A stretch of DNA of 64,000 nt from Mycocentrospora acerina (taxonomy: Eukaryota > Ascomycota > Dothideomycetes > Pleosporales), in assembly GCA_022701365.1 (NCBI GenBank), contig JAKUHH010000241.1, forward strand, positions 25,430 to 89,429, written 5' to 3'. The notes under the pieces were generated by a model. It ran no database searches, was not told the DNA's origin, and saw only the letters and a program-made list of their open reading frames with translations. This document shows positions 35,912 to 47,092 of this stretch, one piece after another; position 1 is the first letter of the stretch; each line of letters starts with the position of its first letter. Both the position numbers and the translations under genes were made by a program.

Positions 35912-36513
35912 CTCGCTTAGCTAGTCTGATCTGCGAGATTACCATAGATAGACTTGTCGTCGTAGTGCAGTTAAATTATGAACCAAGATTTTATTCGTGT
36001 TGACGTCAAATATCTGGATGAGAGAAGTGAACAAGAAATAAATAAAAAATTGACCAATCCATTTACCATGACTGTTTGCATCGGCTCTGATCTTATCATC
36101 ACTGAAATGACAGTTCAGAAACGTTGGCAAAGTTGTAGAGATCTACCAATATCGAATGCTAAATACCTATTGATATGAGCTTAGGTCGGCGGGTGGTAAA
36201 GTAGAAAAATCCACGACGCCGTAATTCTCAAGTGTTAAGGAACGGCAGAGGTATTCTGGAAGCCAATGCTACGAAACCCGAACTGTAACACTACAGGTTT
36301 ACTATAAAGGAGTGGAAAGCGGTCGTGGAGAGAGGGACCAGAAATGTACAATCAAGTACCGGCCATAAACGTCGTAATTATTCTGCTCGAGGTGAGTTTT
36401 GGAGATTGGAACAAGTATCCCAATTCAAGAATGCCTGTGCAACATCAAATTAACAACGCTTAATGCTGGCCGGATGGAACCTATTAGATATCTGGAATAC
36501 TATAAGTTGTAAT
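35912..36513. other. Intergenic region between convergent genes
   Basis: 602 bp between the 3' ends of the dioxygenase (+) and the flavin-reductase-like gene (-). Small open frames on both strands (35939-36178) overlap each other and have no coding character. It presumably holds both terminators. Confidence 0.5.
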
Positions 36514-37496
36514 CTAATCTCCAGAAGTGTCGTTCAATAGGCTTTTACTCTTAAGTTCTTCAAGCCCTTCCAACCCTTTTAAGTCACGGTCGAAGTCAGG
36601 GCGCTGTAGCTGGAAGAGCTGGCTTGTCCTGCCGAAAGAGATGTCACCCAGCCTGCTTACCGGCCGTAGTACCTATCAAGTAGTATTAGCTAATACAAAT
36701 CAATGTAATATGTCGTTGACAAGAGAACACTCACAGAAACATCCAACGCATTTCCCTGTTCATTGAGCGCATCCTCTCGTACCCAGAATTGGGTAACCTC
36801 TACGAGCTCCAACGACCCGGATTTGGTCCCAGGTTTAGCCCGACTGCTAAATTCCCGCACACTCTCCAGCTTGGCTTCCATACTGAAAATGGCCTCCTTG
36901 ACACGAGGAGCTTTAACGGTCTTGGTATCAAACACCGGTGTTAAACCGCTAATGTCGAACTCCGAGACACCCTGGGGTGCATTGATGCTGGCGGCATTGG
37001 CAGCCTCGACAAATCCCTCACTAATGATGTTGACGACACACTCGCGCGTCTCGAGCAAGTTTATCAGCGTGTCCTTTGCGTCGGCCAGAGAGCTAGTGAT
37101 ACCAAGAGCCAGAATAGGAGGGTCAACATTGACCAAATTGAAGAAGCTGAACGGTGCCAAATTCTCTGATTTGCCATCTCGCGAACGCGTTGAGACAAAA
37201 GCGATGGGCCGCGGTGTGATGCCACTAACAAGGATCTTGTAGTTGTCGAACATATTGCGTCCTGGCGCATGCGGATCAATAGAGAGGTGCCTCGCCGTCT
37301 TCGCCGTATCAGAGTGTTTAAAATGAACATGATTTGCCCCATCCCCGATATTCCAGTTGAGATCCGGTGGTTGGATATACTGGAAATCAGCTGCGGCTTC
37401 ATCCCAGCTTGGTCGACTGGCTTGGACTTCGTCCAAGTTTCCATGACGTAATAGGTGTTTGGCTGCAGCTTCTTTCACATGACGGTCAGAGGCCAT
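36514..37496 (-). CDS. Flavin reductase-like (DIM6/NTAB) FMN-binding protein; two exons
   Basis: FMN-binding split-barrel protein of the flavin-reductase-like family. Some members supply reduced flavin to monooxygenases, others are oxidoreductases of unknown substrate. Exons 37496-36735 and 36672-36514, with a 62-nt intron (donor GTGAGT, branch-like CTAAT, acceptor GATAG). The spliced protein is 306 residues. Core motif NYKILVSGITPRPIAFVSTR at about 84-103, then ENLAPFSFFNLVNVDPPILA and a VVNIISE strand. The second exon adds the family's C-terminal VLRPVSRLGDISFGR stretch, confirming the splice. It lies in island 2 convergent with the dioxygenase. It might feed reduced flavin to an oxygenase, though the monooxygenase at 57 kb is of a type that normally needs no separate reductase. 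Confidence 0.88.
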
Positions 37497-38287
37497 TACG
37501 ATATTTATTTGAATAATAAGAAACTAACGGAAGAAAAATACAGCACAGTGTGGCAGAGTGGTATCGATTCCCACTTGATCTATTGCCCTTCTTCTTAAGA
37601 ATTTAAACTAAGCAGCTTTTGGCGCTTGGTATGTAGTTGAGTGCTGACCAATAGCTATTGGTAAAGGTGATGAAATAGTTAGCCCGACAAATTTAGCCCG
37701 CCCAAACTAGCCGCCTCAAACAATACACTAATAACGCAGGCCGAGGCGTGGTTGAAATTTCTATATTAATTTGGCGAAATAAACACCATGATAAGCTCAG
37801 CCCGCCTTGGGGTAAGGGGTCCCATGACTACTATGATACATACCCGAATCTTTATCCCACCGCCTGACCGACAGGGGTTGAGAGGAGCTGTATGGAAGTA
37901 GCTGGGGAATTATACGATGCTGGTGGTGAGGCGGATGGTATGCCCTTCATTCATGTTCATCTACGAAACCCTACACAACATTTGTAAACAGCAGCACAAC
38001 ATCGTGGATGACAGTCTTGACATTTCAGTTCTATCGTCTTACTACTTCAGAACCAAAGAAACTATTTGGAATATCTTCAATTTTCTGCTGAAACTCCTGT
38101 CAATATTGCCCCAACATCCACATCCGTCTTTCCCTTCATGTTGAGAGGATCGATATATAACTTAATAATACAACTGCCTTGTCAATCTTGGAAGACGACC
38201 ACATTAAGGAAAGTTAACATGATGAGACGAAGTAAGGAGAGTAAAGGGTTGGACTATAAAGTGGAGAACTGATAACTGTAGTCCTAC
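37497..38287. other. Non-coding flank of island 2
   Basis: 790 bp upstream of the flavin-reductase-like gene. It contains one CCGAGG hexamer (37741-37746) and a GC-rich patch with repeated tagcccg units near 37680-37710. Open frames of 68-75 codons at 37917-38272 overlap in different frames and have no recognisable product. Confidence 0.5.
37741..37746. promoter_or_regulatory. CCGAGG hexamer upstream of the flavin-reductase-like gene
   Basis: Single half-site 245 bp upstream of the ATG at 37496, in the sequence ggCCGAGGcgtgg. Same hexamer as at the other catabolic promoters. Confidence 0.3.
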
Positions 38288-38371
38288 GTGCATACTACCT
38301 ACAATTTACAGGATGATTGTGCGTGCTAGGCCATCAGCTAAGAACGCGACCAATCAGCGAGTGGCACCTTT
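38288..38371 (+). repeat. Island-border repeat, third copy
   Basis: Carries attgtgcgtgctaggccatc exactly as copy L at 15148-15230, plus the neighbouring gtgcatact and gtggcacct. It lies at the right edge of island 2, about 230 bp before the LINE begins. Confidence 0.7.
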
Positions 38372-38603
38372 ATAGCGACTACGGCAGTAAGTCCATTTGC
38401 AATAGTTGCCAAAAGATGTTAAATAACAACAAAAAAGACAACCTAGCAGCTAAAAATATCATTATAAACAAATAGAGGCCAAACTGTTTCTTTAAAACTA
38501 TTAGGAAACTAAGAATAGCGAAAGGAAAATAGTACTGTTAAAGCACATACACGAATCTGTTTTTCTTCTTCATTTAAATTGAATTAATTGATCTGGCTAT
38601 TTT

Positions 38604-41600
38604 GACTAAATACAATATTGCCTATGCAGACGTTAGTCTATAAGGCGCTGTTTTTTCTCCTAGGCTAAGCTCTCTTTTCTAGAGCCCTAGAAGCCGAGTA
38701 AAACAGTAGTAGTGATCTTGCTATACAGAGTTACTAAATATAGAGTTTATAAATAGATCTTTATTATTATAGTAAACCTTTAGATTAAAACTCTTATAGC
38801 CAGCAGCTATTTTGATATTACTATCTCTATTTTTTACAAAAACTTTAGCAAAGCTATTTACCTTATTCTAGTATTGAAATTACTAACTATTATAATCTGC
38901 TAAGTAGCTAAGCATTCTAGCTAGCATTTTTTTAAAGACTTTGCTTAGACAGTTTAATAGTAAGACAACTCTATAAGACTTAGGTTAAGAGTAGTTATTT
39001 TTATTTACTTTAAGTAGTATTACTCTTTTTTCTTATTACTAACTTTTAAAGTTATAGCTTTTAGTAAATAGAAATTATTATAGTAGTGAAAATTCTAGTA
39101 TTTATTATTAGTATACTTTTTATATTATAGCAAAGTGTAGTTTATTTATAATTAGTGCTTTTATTTTATAGATCTAGTTAAAATAGTATTAAACACCTTT
39201 ATTTTATCTAGCTTTTTTAGCTAGTCTTAGGCTTTATCTTACTTATAGCTTTTCTAGTCTAAAGTAGCTGTAGAGCTAAGATAGCTAGAAAGAGTGTAGT
39301 ACTAAACACCTTATACTATTTACCAAACTCTTTAGTAACTAAAGTCTCTCTTCCTGCTGCTACATACTATAAAGAGGTGACTATTCTAACTATTCTTTTT
39401 TTACTATATTTAAAAGCTTTAAACATATCTTTTATTTAATTTTTTTTAGAAATATATTTTAGTACTTTTTCTTTTCTTTTTAAGATTTTTTTAAGAGCTG
39501 TTATATAGCCTATTTATTTTTTTTCTATTTTTTTTAAGCTAATAGATATATATTAGTATTAGAAAGCCTTGCTACATAGTTTCTTTTCTTCTGTATATTC
39601 TTTAATTTACTGAGGTTTTAAATCAATACAAAGATTAGCTTATAAATAGATTAATTAGCTGCAACTTTAATAGTTAAAGTAAATAATTATATTATACTAT
39701 AAATTTCTTCTGTTAAGCTAGCAAGTATTTCTAATTCCTTAAACTATTATTTTTTGTTATTTTATTTCTACTCTTATTTCTAGAAGCCTTTTATATATAT
39801 ATTTTTTATTATTAATCTTATAGTATGCTCTTTATTAAAAAAACCTTTATTAGCTTTTTTTAAAGTATATAGTAAGTCTAAAATAAGGTTTATGTACTTT
39901 ATATTATAGTAGAAAAAACAGAATAGCTAATAAGTATAGAGTTAGAACTTGTGTCCTCTGCTTGCTGCTAATTTTTCTAAAACACTTTCTTAAAGATTTA
40001 ACTAAATACTTAGTTAAATATAAACTTTAGTTCAAAGTTAAGTTTATAAATTTTTTACTATTAGTTATTATTTAATAAATAGAATTAGCTTTTTTTTAAC
40101 TACTCTACTAGTTTCTTAGTTTCTAGAATTAGGTTCTATGTAGCATTACTCTACTACCTATTGCAGCTATTAAAATCTCCTGCTAATAAGAAAAGTTATT
40201 ATTATAAATTTAGAGTTAAGAGCAGCATTTTTACTATTTATAAGCTTTCATCTTATCTACTAAAGCGTTCTACTAATTTTTTAATTATATTAGTTCAGCA
40301 CGAGGAAATTTTAATCTAATATTATAATTTTAAAGATTATTAAATATGTATCTTTACTTAGATCTTGCTTTAAGCTATAATCTAGACTAGTCTTTGTAGA
40401 TATATAGATATCAGTTTTAAGTTATTTTATTTTTTCTAATAATACTTGTTTATAAGTAAGATGTTATAGTAAAGTTAACTTATCTTACTTCTTTAGCTAC
40501 ATACTTAGTTCTTGCACTAGAATTATGTCTATTTTTTAAGCAAACACTATTTTAAAGAGAGATTTTTTTAATTCTTATTTTCTCCTTATAGTATATTATA
40601 GAAAACTAATTTCTCTTTTTTTTTAAAATTATAAAATTATCTAGAATAATTTTACTAGAGTATAAATTTATATAAAAAAAAGTAAGACTAGTGTTAATAT
40701 CCTTTTACTATAGTAATCTTTACCATCTTATATTTTCATTTATAGCTTACAGCTATGTAATCTTATATACAGTTTCTGTGTACTAGAGCTTAGTATTAGC
40801 AGAGGCCCTTTATTAAGTAACATACTTTAAAGCCTATATAGGTTTTTATATAGTAGTCTAAATAACTAAATTTATAGCTTTTATTATTATAGTTAATACT
40901 ATTAAAGCCTAGCTTAGATTAGCTAGGGAACTATGCTCTTATAATAAGAGCATTGTACTCTCCTTAATAGACTATTTCTATTCTAATAAATAATGTCTTC
41001 TAAGCTAAAAGATTCTTATATTCTTGTTAATCTTTTACTGTAAATATAATAGATGTATTTATTTTATAAAGAAGAGTAAACTTAAGCTTCTTTAAGTTAT
41101 CTTTAGATTTTAGCTTGTCTAGGTTGCCTTTTAAAGTAATATTATTACATGTTTTTATCTCTTCTTTTAGTAGTATTAGGTTCTGCAAGAAAGAATTATG
41201 TGCATAGATATTATAAGCTACTGGCTTTACTTAGGTTTTTAATTTTTTAATTTTTTAGTAATAAATTAGATTTTTAATACATAGGTGTCTTTATATTATA
41301 AAATAAATTTAGCACCTAATGCTTCTAGTATTATAAGAATAATATTAATGCTAATAAAGTAGCTAAGATAAACAATAATAAAGGTTATAATAATAGATAA
41401 TAGCGCTGAATTTAATGTAAACCTCTGTTGCAGCATATTTATATTATAACAAAAGTTATAACTTTTATTCATATTATTTACTTTTAAATTTTGTATCTCT
41501 AGTTACTCCTAAAATACGCAGTAGTAGTTTTTTAAGTATTTCTTATTAATAGCTACTTTAGCTTTTAAGGTTTCTGTTTAGCCTTCTACTTAAGCCTATA

Positions 41601-42420
41601 TATTTAATATATAGTTTTTTTTTTCTTTTTATTATTACTGTTATTATCGTACAATGAGACTTTATTAATGTTGTAGTTTAATTAAAATATCTTTAATTTA
41701 TTTTACTAGTTCTCGTGTAGCAGCATAATTGCAGATTAGTCTGCCTTTTTATACGACTTTAGCCTAAGCTAGTAGTTCCACTATAGCTATTCTAGTCTTT
41801 TTTTCTTTGCTAAGTAGTATAGTATCTTAATATGCTTTAATACCTTACCAGACTAGACTGTCTTATATTTCTTTTTAAGTAGCTAAGGATAAAGATAGTT
41901 TCTTTGCTAGCTTTTTATGTATTTTTTATATTATTACTTTTATAGTTTTTCTAGCTCTTACTTTTACTTCTATTAAGGCTTTTACCTCTGCTAGTAGCAT
42001 TATTGTTATATTAAGTTTTTTTTGTACTACAATTTTACTAATTTCTTTAATATTTCTATAACTCTTAGTTTAATCAGTTAGAATTATTATTTTATTAATT
42101 TTATTCTTATTTTTATTATTACTACAATACTTTTTCTGTTACTTTATTATTAAGCTTAGAACTTTATTATCTTTAGTTCTTCTTCTACTTTATCTAAAGT
42201 TAAGAGTACACTTTAAGAGTTGCTTTCTCTATAGTTTAGAAACTTAAACTGTAGAAGGCTAGTCTTTTTTAAGATTAGCACTGCTATTAGTCTGCTTAAA
42301 GCTTTATATACTTAGGTTTACTCTGCTATCTTAGTAAGCATAGGGCTTAGTAAGCTATATAGATCCTTAAATCTTTTATTGCAATAGCAAAGTTGCAACC
42401 TAGCTGTACTCTATCACCCT
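38604..42420 (-). mobile_element. LINE copy 2 (Tad/I-like), RIP-mutated, internally deleted
   Basis: The 3' end at 38604 and the adjacent 120 bp match the end of the LINE at 11042-11164. The reverse-transcriptase segment near 38900-38990 matches 8360-8450, and the upstream part near 39230-39360 matches 790-949. Between RT and 3' end only about 300 bp remain, against about 2.3 kb in the first LINE, so most of RT and all of RNase H are deleted. The left (5') limit near 42.4 kb is approximate. Confidence 0.7.
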
Positions 42421-44814
42421 ATGCCCTAAGGTTCTAGAAATTAGAGGTAAGAATGTCCAGTGCTTATTAAGATAGTATCTAATTAAATATTAATGCTTCA
42501 GGCGTTAGTGCTAACGCGCTGAAAAAGGCAAAGTTAGTGTTTTATAAAAGCACTCTAAATAGCATAAGTTAGCAATAGTAGGATGAAATATATATGCTAT
42601 TCTCTTACTACCACTTTAAGGCTTCATAAATAAAATCTAATGTTAATTTAAGTATACTGTTATTATACTTGAAATTATTAGTAACTAATAATATAGTCTT
42701 AAGGTATATAAAATAGCAAGGCTCTTAAGAATTAAAATTAAGATTTAAGCACCTAACACTCCTGCTTAACTAAGACTAGCTAAGAGAGTTAGTAATATTT
42801 TTATTACTAAGGCTTAAGCAATAAGGCTGAAAGTTAGATAACTAAAATTACTATTAAATAAGCTAGTAACTACTACTTTAAAGATTAATATTATTACACT
42901 TATAAAGGTATTAGAATAAAAGCCTCTATAGTTTTTAGTTTTTAAGAAGTAACTATAAGTAGCTCAGTTAGCTCCTATAAGCTGCAAATATATATACTTA
43001 ATAAGAAGCTTTAACTAGTAGATAAGCTAAAAGCTAAGACCCTTCTAAGTTACTTAACTAATATTATTAAGATATAGCTACAGAAAAAATGTTCTGTTAT
43101 TTAAGTAAGAGATATACTATTCTAGTATAACAAACTCTATAATATTAAGCAGTAGGCTAAAAAAGACCCTATTTTATATAAAGAGATTAAGGTGCTTATT
43201 ATTTTTTACAATAATCTTTAAAAGTTTAGATTAATAAGCTTATACTACTAAGTTAACTAGACTACTAAAATACAGGCTAGGTTTATATAGTAAAGATAGA
43301 AAATACTGAGCTAGTATAAAAAGCTAAAGAACTAAGCTATCTATAAATACTAGATCTATTAAATTAATAAGAAAATAAGTAACTGCTTACTTAAGAGTAA
43401 TCTTTAAATAAGTTGCTATAAGAGAAGAAGAGGAATAAGGAAATATATAATATCATTAATATATACTAATAAACTAATTAATAAGTTCTAATTTAAAATA
43501 TAAGTTAAAGCTAACTATAAGGCTTAAGCATAAGGCTTCTATTAATGCCAGCAGAACAACCTTAATATATATTAGATAACAGCAATAGTAAGAGCAGTAA
43601 CATACTACTAAGCAATAATCTTAAGATTAGCATAAGCACTATAGTTACTGAAAAAAACAGACTAAGACATAAATAAGTTAGTACTAAGCTCTTGTAGCTT
43701 ACTAATACTTACGTAAAGTAACTACAAATCTATAAGCTTCTGTAAAGTTACTAAGTAAGCTACTAAAGCTTTAACTATATTAAGATTAGCTACTTTTACT
43801 ACTAATATATTAGAAGAAGATTAGTACTTATCTATTTAGAAAGAAGTTTAAAATAAGCTGCTTAAATAGAGATTAGTAGATACTAAGAGAAAAACTCTTT
43901 TTAGAAAATAGAGACTATAAAACTGTTAGCAGATACTAAGATTTTACCTCTATTATAATTATTTACTTATAAGTTTAATAAAGATAGCTATTTCTATAAA
44001 TGTAAAGCTAGACTTTATATTAGAAGTAATCTCTTAGAGCACTAAAGAGAGGCTTATACTACTATACTAGTAACTAAGACCTTAAGAGATCTAATAGCTA
44101 TAGAAGCAGTGTTTAATGTATAGATATACTAGTTTAATATTATTAATACAACTCTTAATACTAAGCTACTATATAAGCTATACTATTATATACTTAAAGG
44201 CTTTGCTTATATATATAAAGAATTGCTACTTCTGCTATAAGTATTATATAGCTTAAAAGAAGTGCTAATACTATAGTACTAAGACCTATTAGTAACACCA
44301 TAAAAGCTAAAGATAAAGCTAGCACTAAAACCTACTTATTTTTCATCTATTAATTAGCTATTAGTCTTTTAATTTATTAATAATGTAGTAGAACTAGGTA
44401 ATATTTAACACTTTAAAATTTATAATGCTTTTATTAGTAGCTACTTCGTATCTATAATATCTATAAGCTTAGTAAGATTAGGTAGTTCTTAAAAACTTAA
44501 GTAATATATAATAGAGCTACTTAAGATATCTATCTAATGTAAGACTTATTTATTAATAAAAAAGCCTTTATTTTAACTTAAGACTAGTGTAAAGACACTA
44601 TCTTACATATTACTTAAAAACAAGTAGTTTCTTACTATCTTTTAAAGAGCCTAGTACTATCTAAAGACAGTAGTTTTAGCATTTAATAAGCTCTATTACT
44701 TATTTTTAAACCTTAACTAGACTAGATATTTCTAGAGCTTACTTACTAATAGCATATTACCTGAAGAACTTAGGGGAGAAGCATCTATATACTGCCTATT
44801 ATATTTAGAGATAC

Positions 44815-45101
44815 TGTAACGTTCACAACGTCACATCCTATTATTACCCCTGAGTTAACTGATACCTATCTGATAGCTACCTATTTTGTACTCGCCCTGG
44901 ATAGCAATCCTAGGAAGGAGTATATAAGGTAGCAGCCTATATAGTTTAAACAAGTACTTTTTCTATATCCTTTTATACAAGACCTAAAGGTGTAGAGAAT
45001 AGTATCTTTAGTTTACCCTCTAGTCCCAGCACTCCTATATGCCTAGTAGTAGACACTTCAGACCCTATTCGGATTACTCTCTTATAACCTGCGTCGTTAC
45101 A
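44815..45101 (+). mobile_element. Solo LTR (290-bp family) with target duplication GATAC
   Basis: 287 bp from TGTAACGTTC to GTCGTTACA, flanked by GATAC at 44810-44814 and 45102-45106. It is moderately preserved. Its right end falls inside the duplicated segment described at 45051-45525. Confidence 0.88.
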
Positions 45102-45525
45102 GATACCTAACTAAGATAAAGAATTTATCTATCTAAGAAATTAAAGATTAAGAAGATAGTATTACTAGTATCTTAAAATAAGATTACTATTAGCTTTACT
45201 ATAAGTTTAAGTTTAACAATAATTTTAACTTTTTTAATAGGTTTTAATTTTATGAAGTATTAAATAAAGACTTTTTTAATAAACTAGNAGACACTTCAGA
45301 CCCTATTCGGATTACTCTCTTATAACCTGCGTCGTTACAGATACCTAACTAAGATAAAGAATTTATCTATCTAAGAAATTAAAGATTAAGAAGATAGTAT
45401 TACTAGTATCTTAAAATAAGATTACTATTAGCTTTACTATAAGTTTAAGTTTAACAATAATTTTAACTTTTTTAATAGGTTTTAATTTTATGAAGTATTA
45501 AATAAAGACTTTTTTAATAAACTAG
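45051..45525. other. Exact 237-bp duplication around a single N (assembly join)
   Basis: 45051-45287 and 45289-45525 are identical as read, both starting agacacttcagaccctattc and ending ttttttaataaactag, separated by one N at 45288. A perfect repeat abutting an N in otherwise RIP-diverged DNA is best explained as two contig ends that overlap but were joined without merging. Confidence 0.85.
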
Positions 45526-46211
45526 AGATATATAAAAGATCTTAAATCTATCTACTTAAGCTATATACTTTACTAATTAACTAGAAAACTACTATATAAG
45601 ACATACTTACTAAATAAATAATAAAATTTAAGCTTCTTTAACTATTACTTATAGGCTTAAAGATAAAAGTATAGTTATTACTATTAAAATTTATTTTATT
45701 TTTCTTTTTTATTTTACTATTCTAGCATAGTTATAATTAATAAATATTTACTATAGTAACTAAATTATTTAAGTAGCCTTAAACTAAACTTAAATATATT
45801 AATATACACTATTAATAGACATACTAATAGATTTCTAAAAGTAAACTCTAAGTTAACTAGAAGCTTACTATACAGATGCCTACTAATAGCTTTATTAAAA
45901 TTCTAAGTAAGTAGAAGTATATAAGCTTTTTATACTAGCTAAGCTTTACTAACCTTACTATATAGCTAAAGGTATTAGTATATATAAGAGATCTAAGATC
46001 TAACTAATAAGAGCTTATTAAGTAACACTAGCCTACTTTATAAGAACTAATTAGCTATAAATACTCTTACTTAAATTACTACTTTTATATTAAAGAGCAG
46101 TTTCTTATCTACTTATTTTATATACTATTTTAGCTTAGATATTTACCTCTTTCTCTGCTATACATCACTTAAGCTAAGAGGGTGTGTTAGCCTATGCCTA
46201 AGAGCGCACAG

Positions 46212-46233
46212 GTGCAAGCACATGTGCTTGCAC
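46212..46233. repeat. Perfect 22-bp palindrome at the left edge of island 3
   Basis: Each half reads GTGCAAGCACA (centre CATG). It lies about 870 bp upstream of the aldehyde dehydrogenase, in the transition from AT-rich to GC-balanced DNA. It could form a cruciform or be a dimeric binding site; function unknown. Confidence 0.6.
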
Positions 46234-46719
46234 GTAAGCACTTAATTCCTATATATTCTCGAAGTCCTATAATCCTAATAATACAACAAGTTCCTCCTAA
46301 TTGTTCACTCACATTACTCTACTAAGATTTAAGCTAGTCAAGTAAATGCTCCTTACTAAATGGCTTAGACTGTACAATCCTCTAGTTAATGGATTTATAC
46401 ATTTCTAATTCTAGCCTATGTGTCGTAGAACCCGATCGTAACAAGTTGTAGTGAGTTTGCGATGCCTTGTTAAAGTCTAATTCTAAATCCATTGTCTAAT
46501 CTAAGAAAGTTAAAACATCAACTCTAAAGTTTATATTTACGACATTAGGCTATTAAATAAAGTGAAATACAACTATCTCTAGATCAAGCCCGTAAAATAG
46601 CCTTTGGAGACCTTTACACGTCCTGGCAAAGCTTGTATGACTAGGACGGCATTGGCAGCTGCATGATAATATTCTTTTTGGCGGCGAAAGAGCGGGGTTG
46701 GACACCGTATACAGGACAG

Positions 46720-46742
46720 CCGAGGGTGAATCTTTTCCGAGG
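46720..46742. promoter_or_regulatory. Tandem CCGAGG hexamers upstream of aldehyde dehydrogenase
   Basis: Two direct copies, 46720-46725 and 46737-46742, 17 bp apart start to start, about 340-360 bp upstream of the ATG at 47082. Likely part of the shared promoter motif of this window. Confidence 0.4.
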
Positions 46743-47050
46743 TTATGCAAGTGCAGCAGACTCTAACCGATGTTTCCGCGTGGAACCTGTTACTTGTCAA
46801 ACTTGGATCATATGATCTACTACTATGCCGACTTTATGACTCTTGACCTATTTCTTCCCTTATCAGACCTCCTGAAGGCTCCTGGATAGCTCTCTTCTTT
46901 TTTCTGAAGACAGTCTAATATCACTCTTCCTGCATCCGTCGATAAATATAATCCTCTAGTACAAAGTGCTCTCTTCAGCCTGTCAATCTTCTTCTCGTTT
47001 GTAAAACTCGACGGCGACTAGCACATTTGATTCGCATCATTCACACATCT

Positions 47051-47092
47051 ATGGCATTTGAGTCATTCAGGAATAGCAATCATGGGCGATGA
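47051..47092 (+). other. Short upstream ORF overlapping the aldehyde dehydrogenase start
   Basis: An ATG at 47051 opens a 13-codon frame (MAFESFRNSNHGR) that stops at 47092, overlapping the main ATG at 47082 in another frame. If the transcript includes it, it would reduce translation of the main frame. Confidence 0.35.

Larger units (their letters stand above)
42421..46180 (+). mobile_element. AT-rich retroelement relic (probable LTR retrotransposon gag/protease/pol remnant)
   Basis: The plus strand retains stretches that look like decayed protein. One near 44370-44480 recalls a retroviral-type protease region. One near 44750-45110, once the inserted LTR is removed, recalls the linker before Gypsy reverse transcriptase (LYLEI followed by the insertion, then a DKEFIYL segment). 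It is interrupted by the solo LTR at 44815-45101. No LTR pair of its own was found, so the family and limits are uncertain. Confidence 0.35.

Noticed and set aside
46553..46800. Two overlapping minus-strand ORFs upstream of aldehyde dehydrogenase
   Set aside because: They lie in different frames of the same DNA, include the promoter hexamers, and have no recognisable product.
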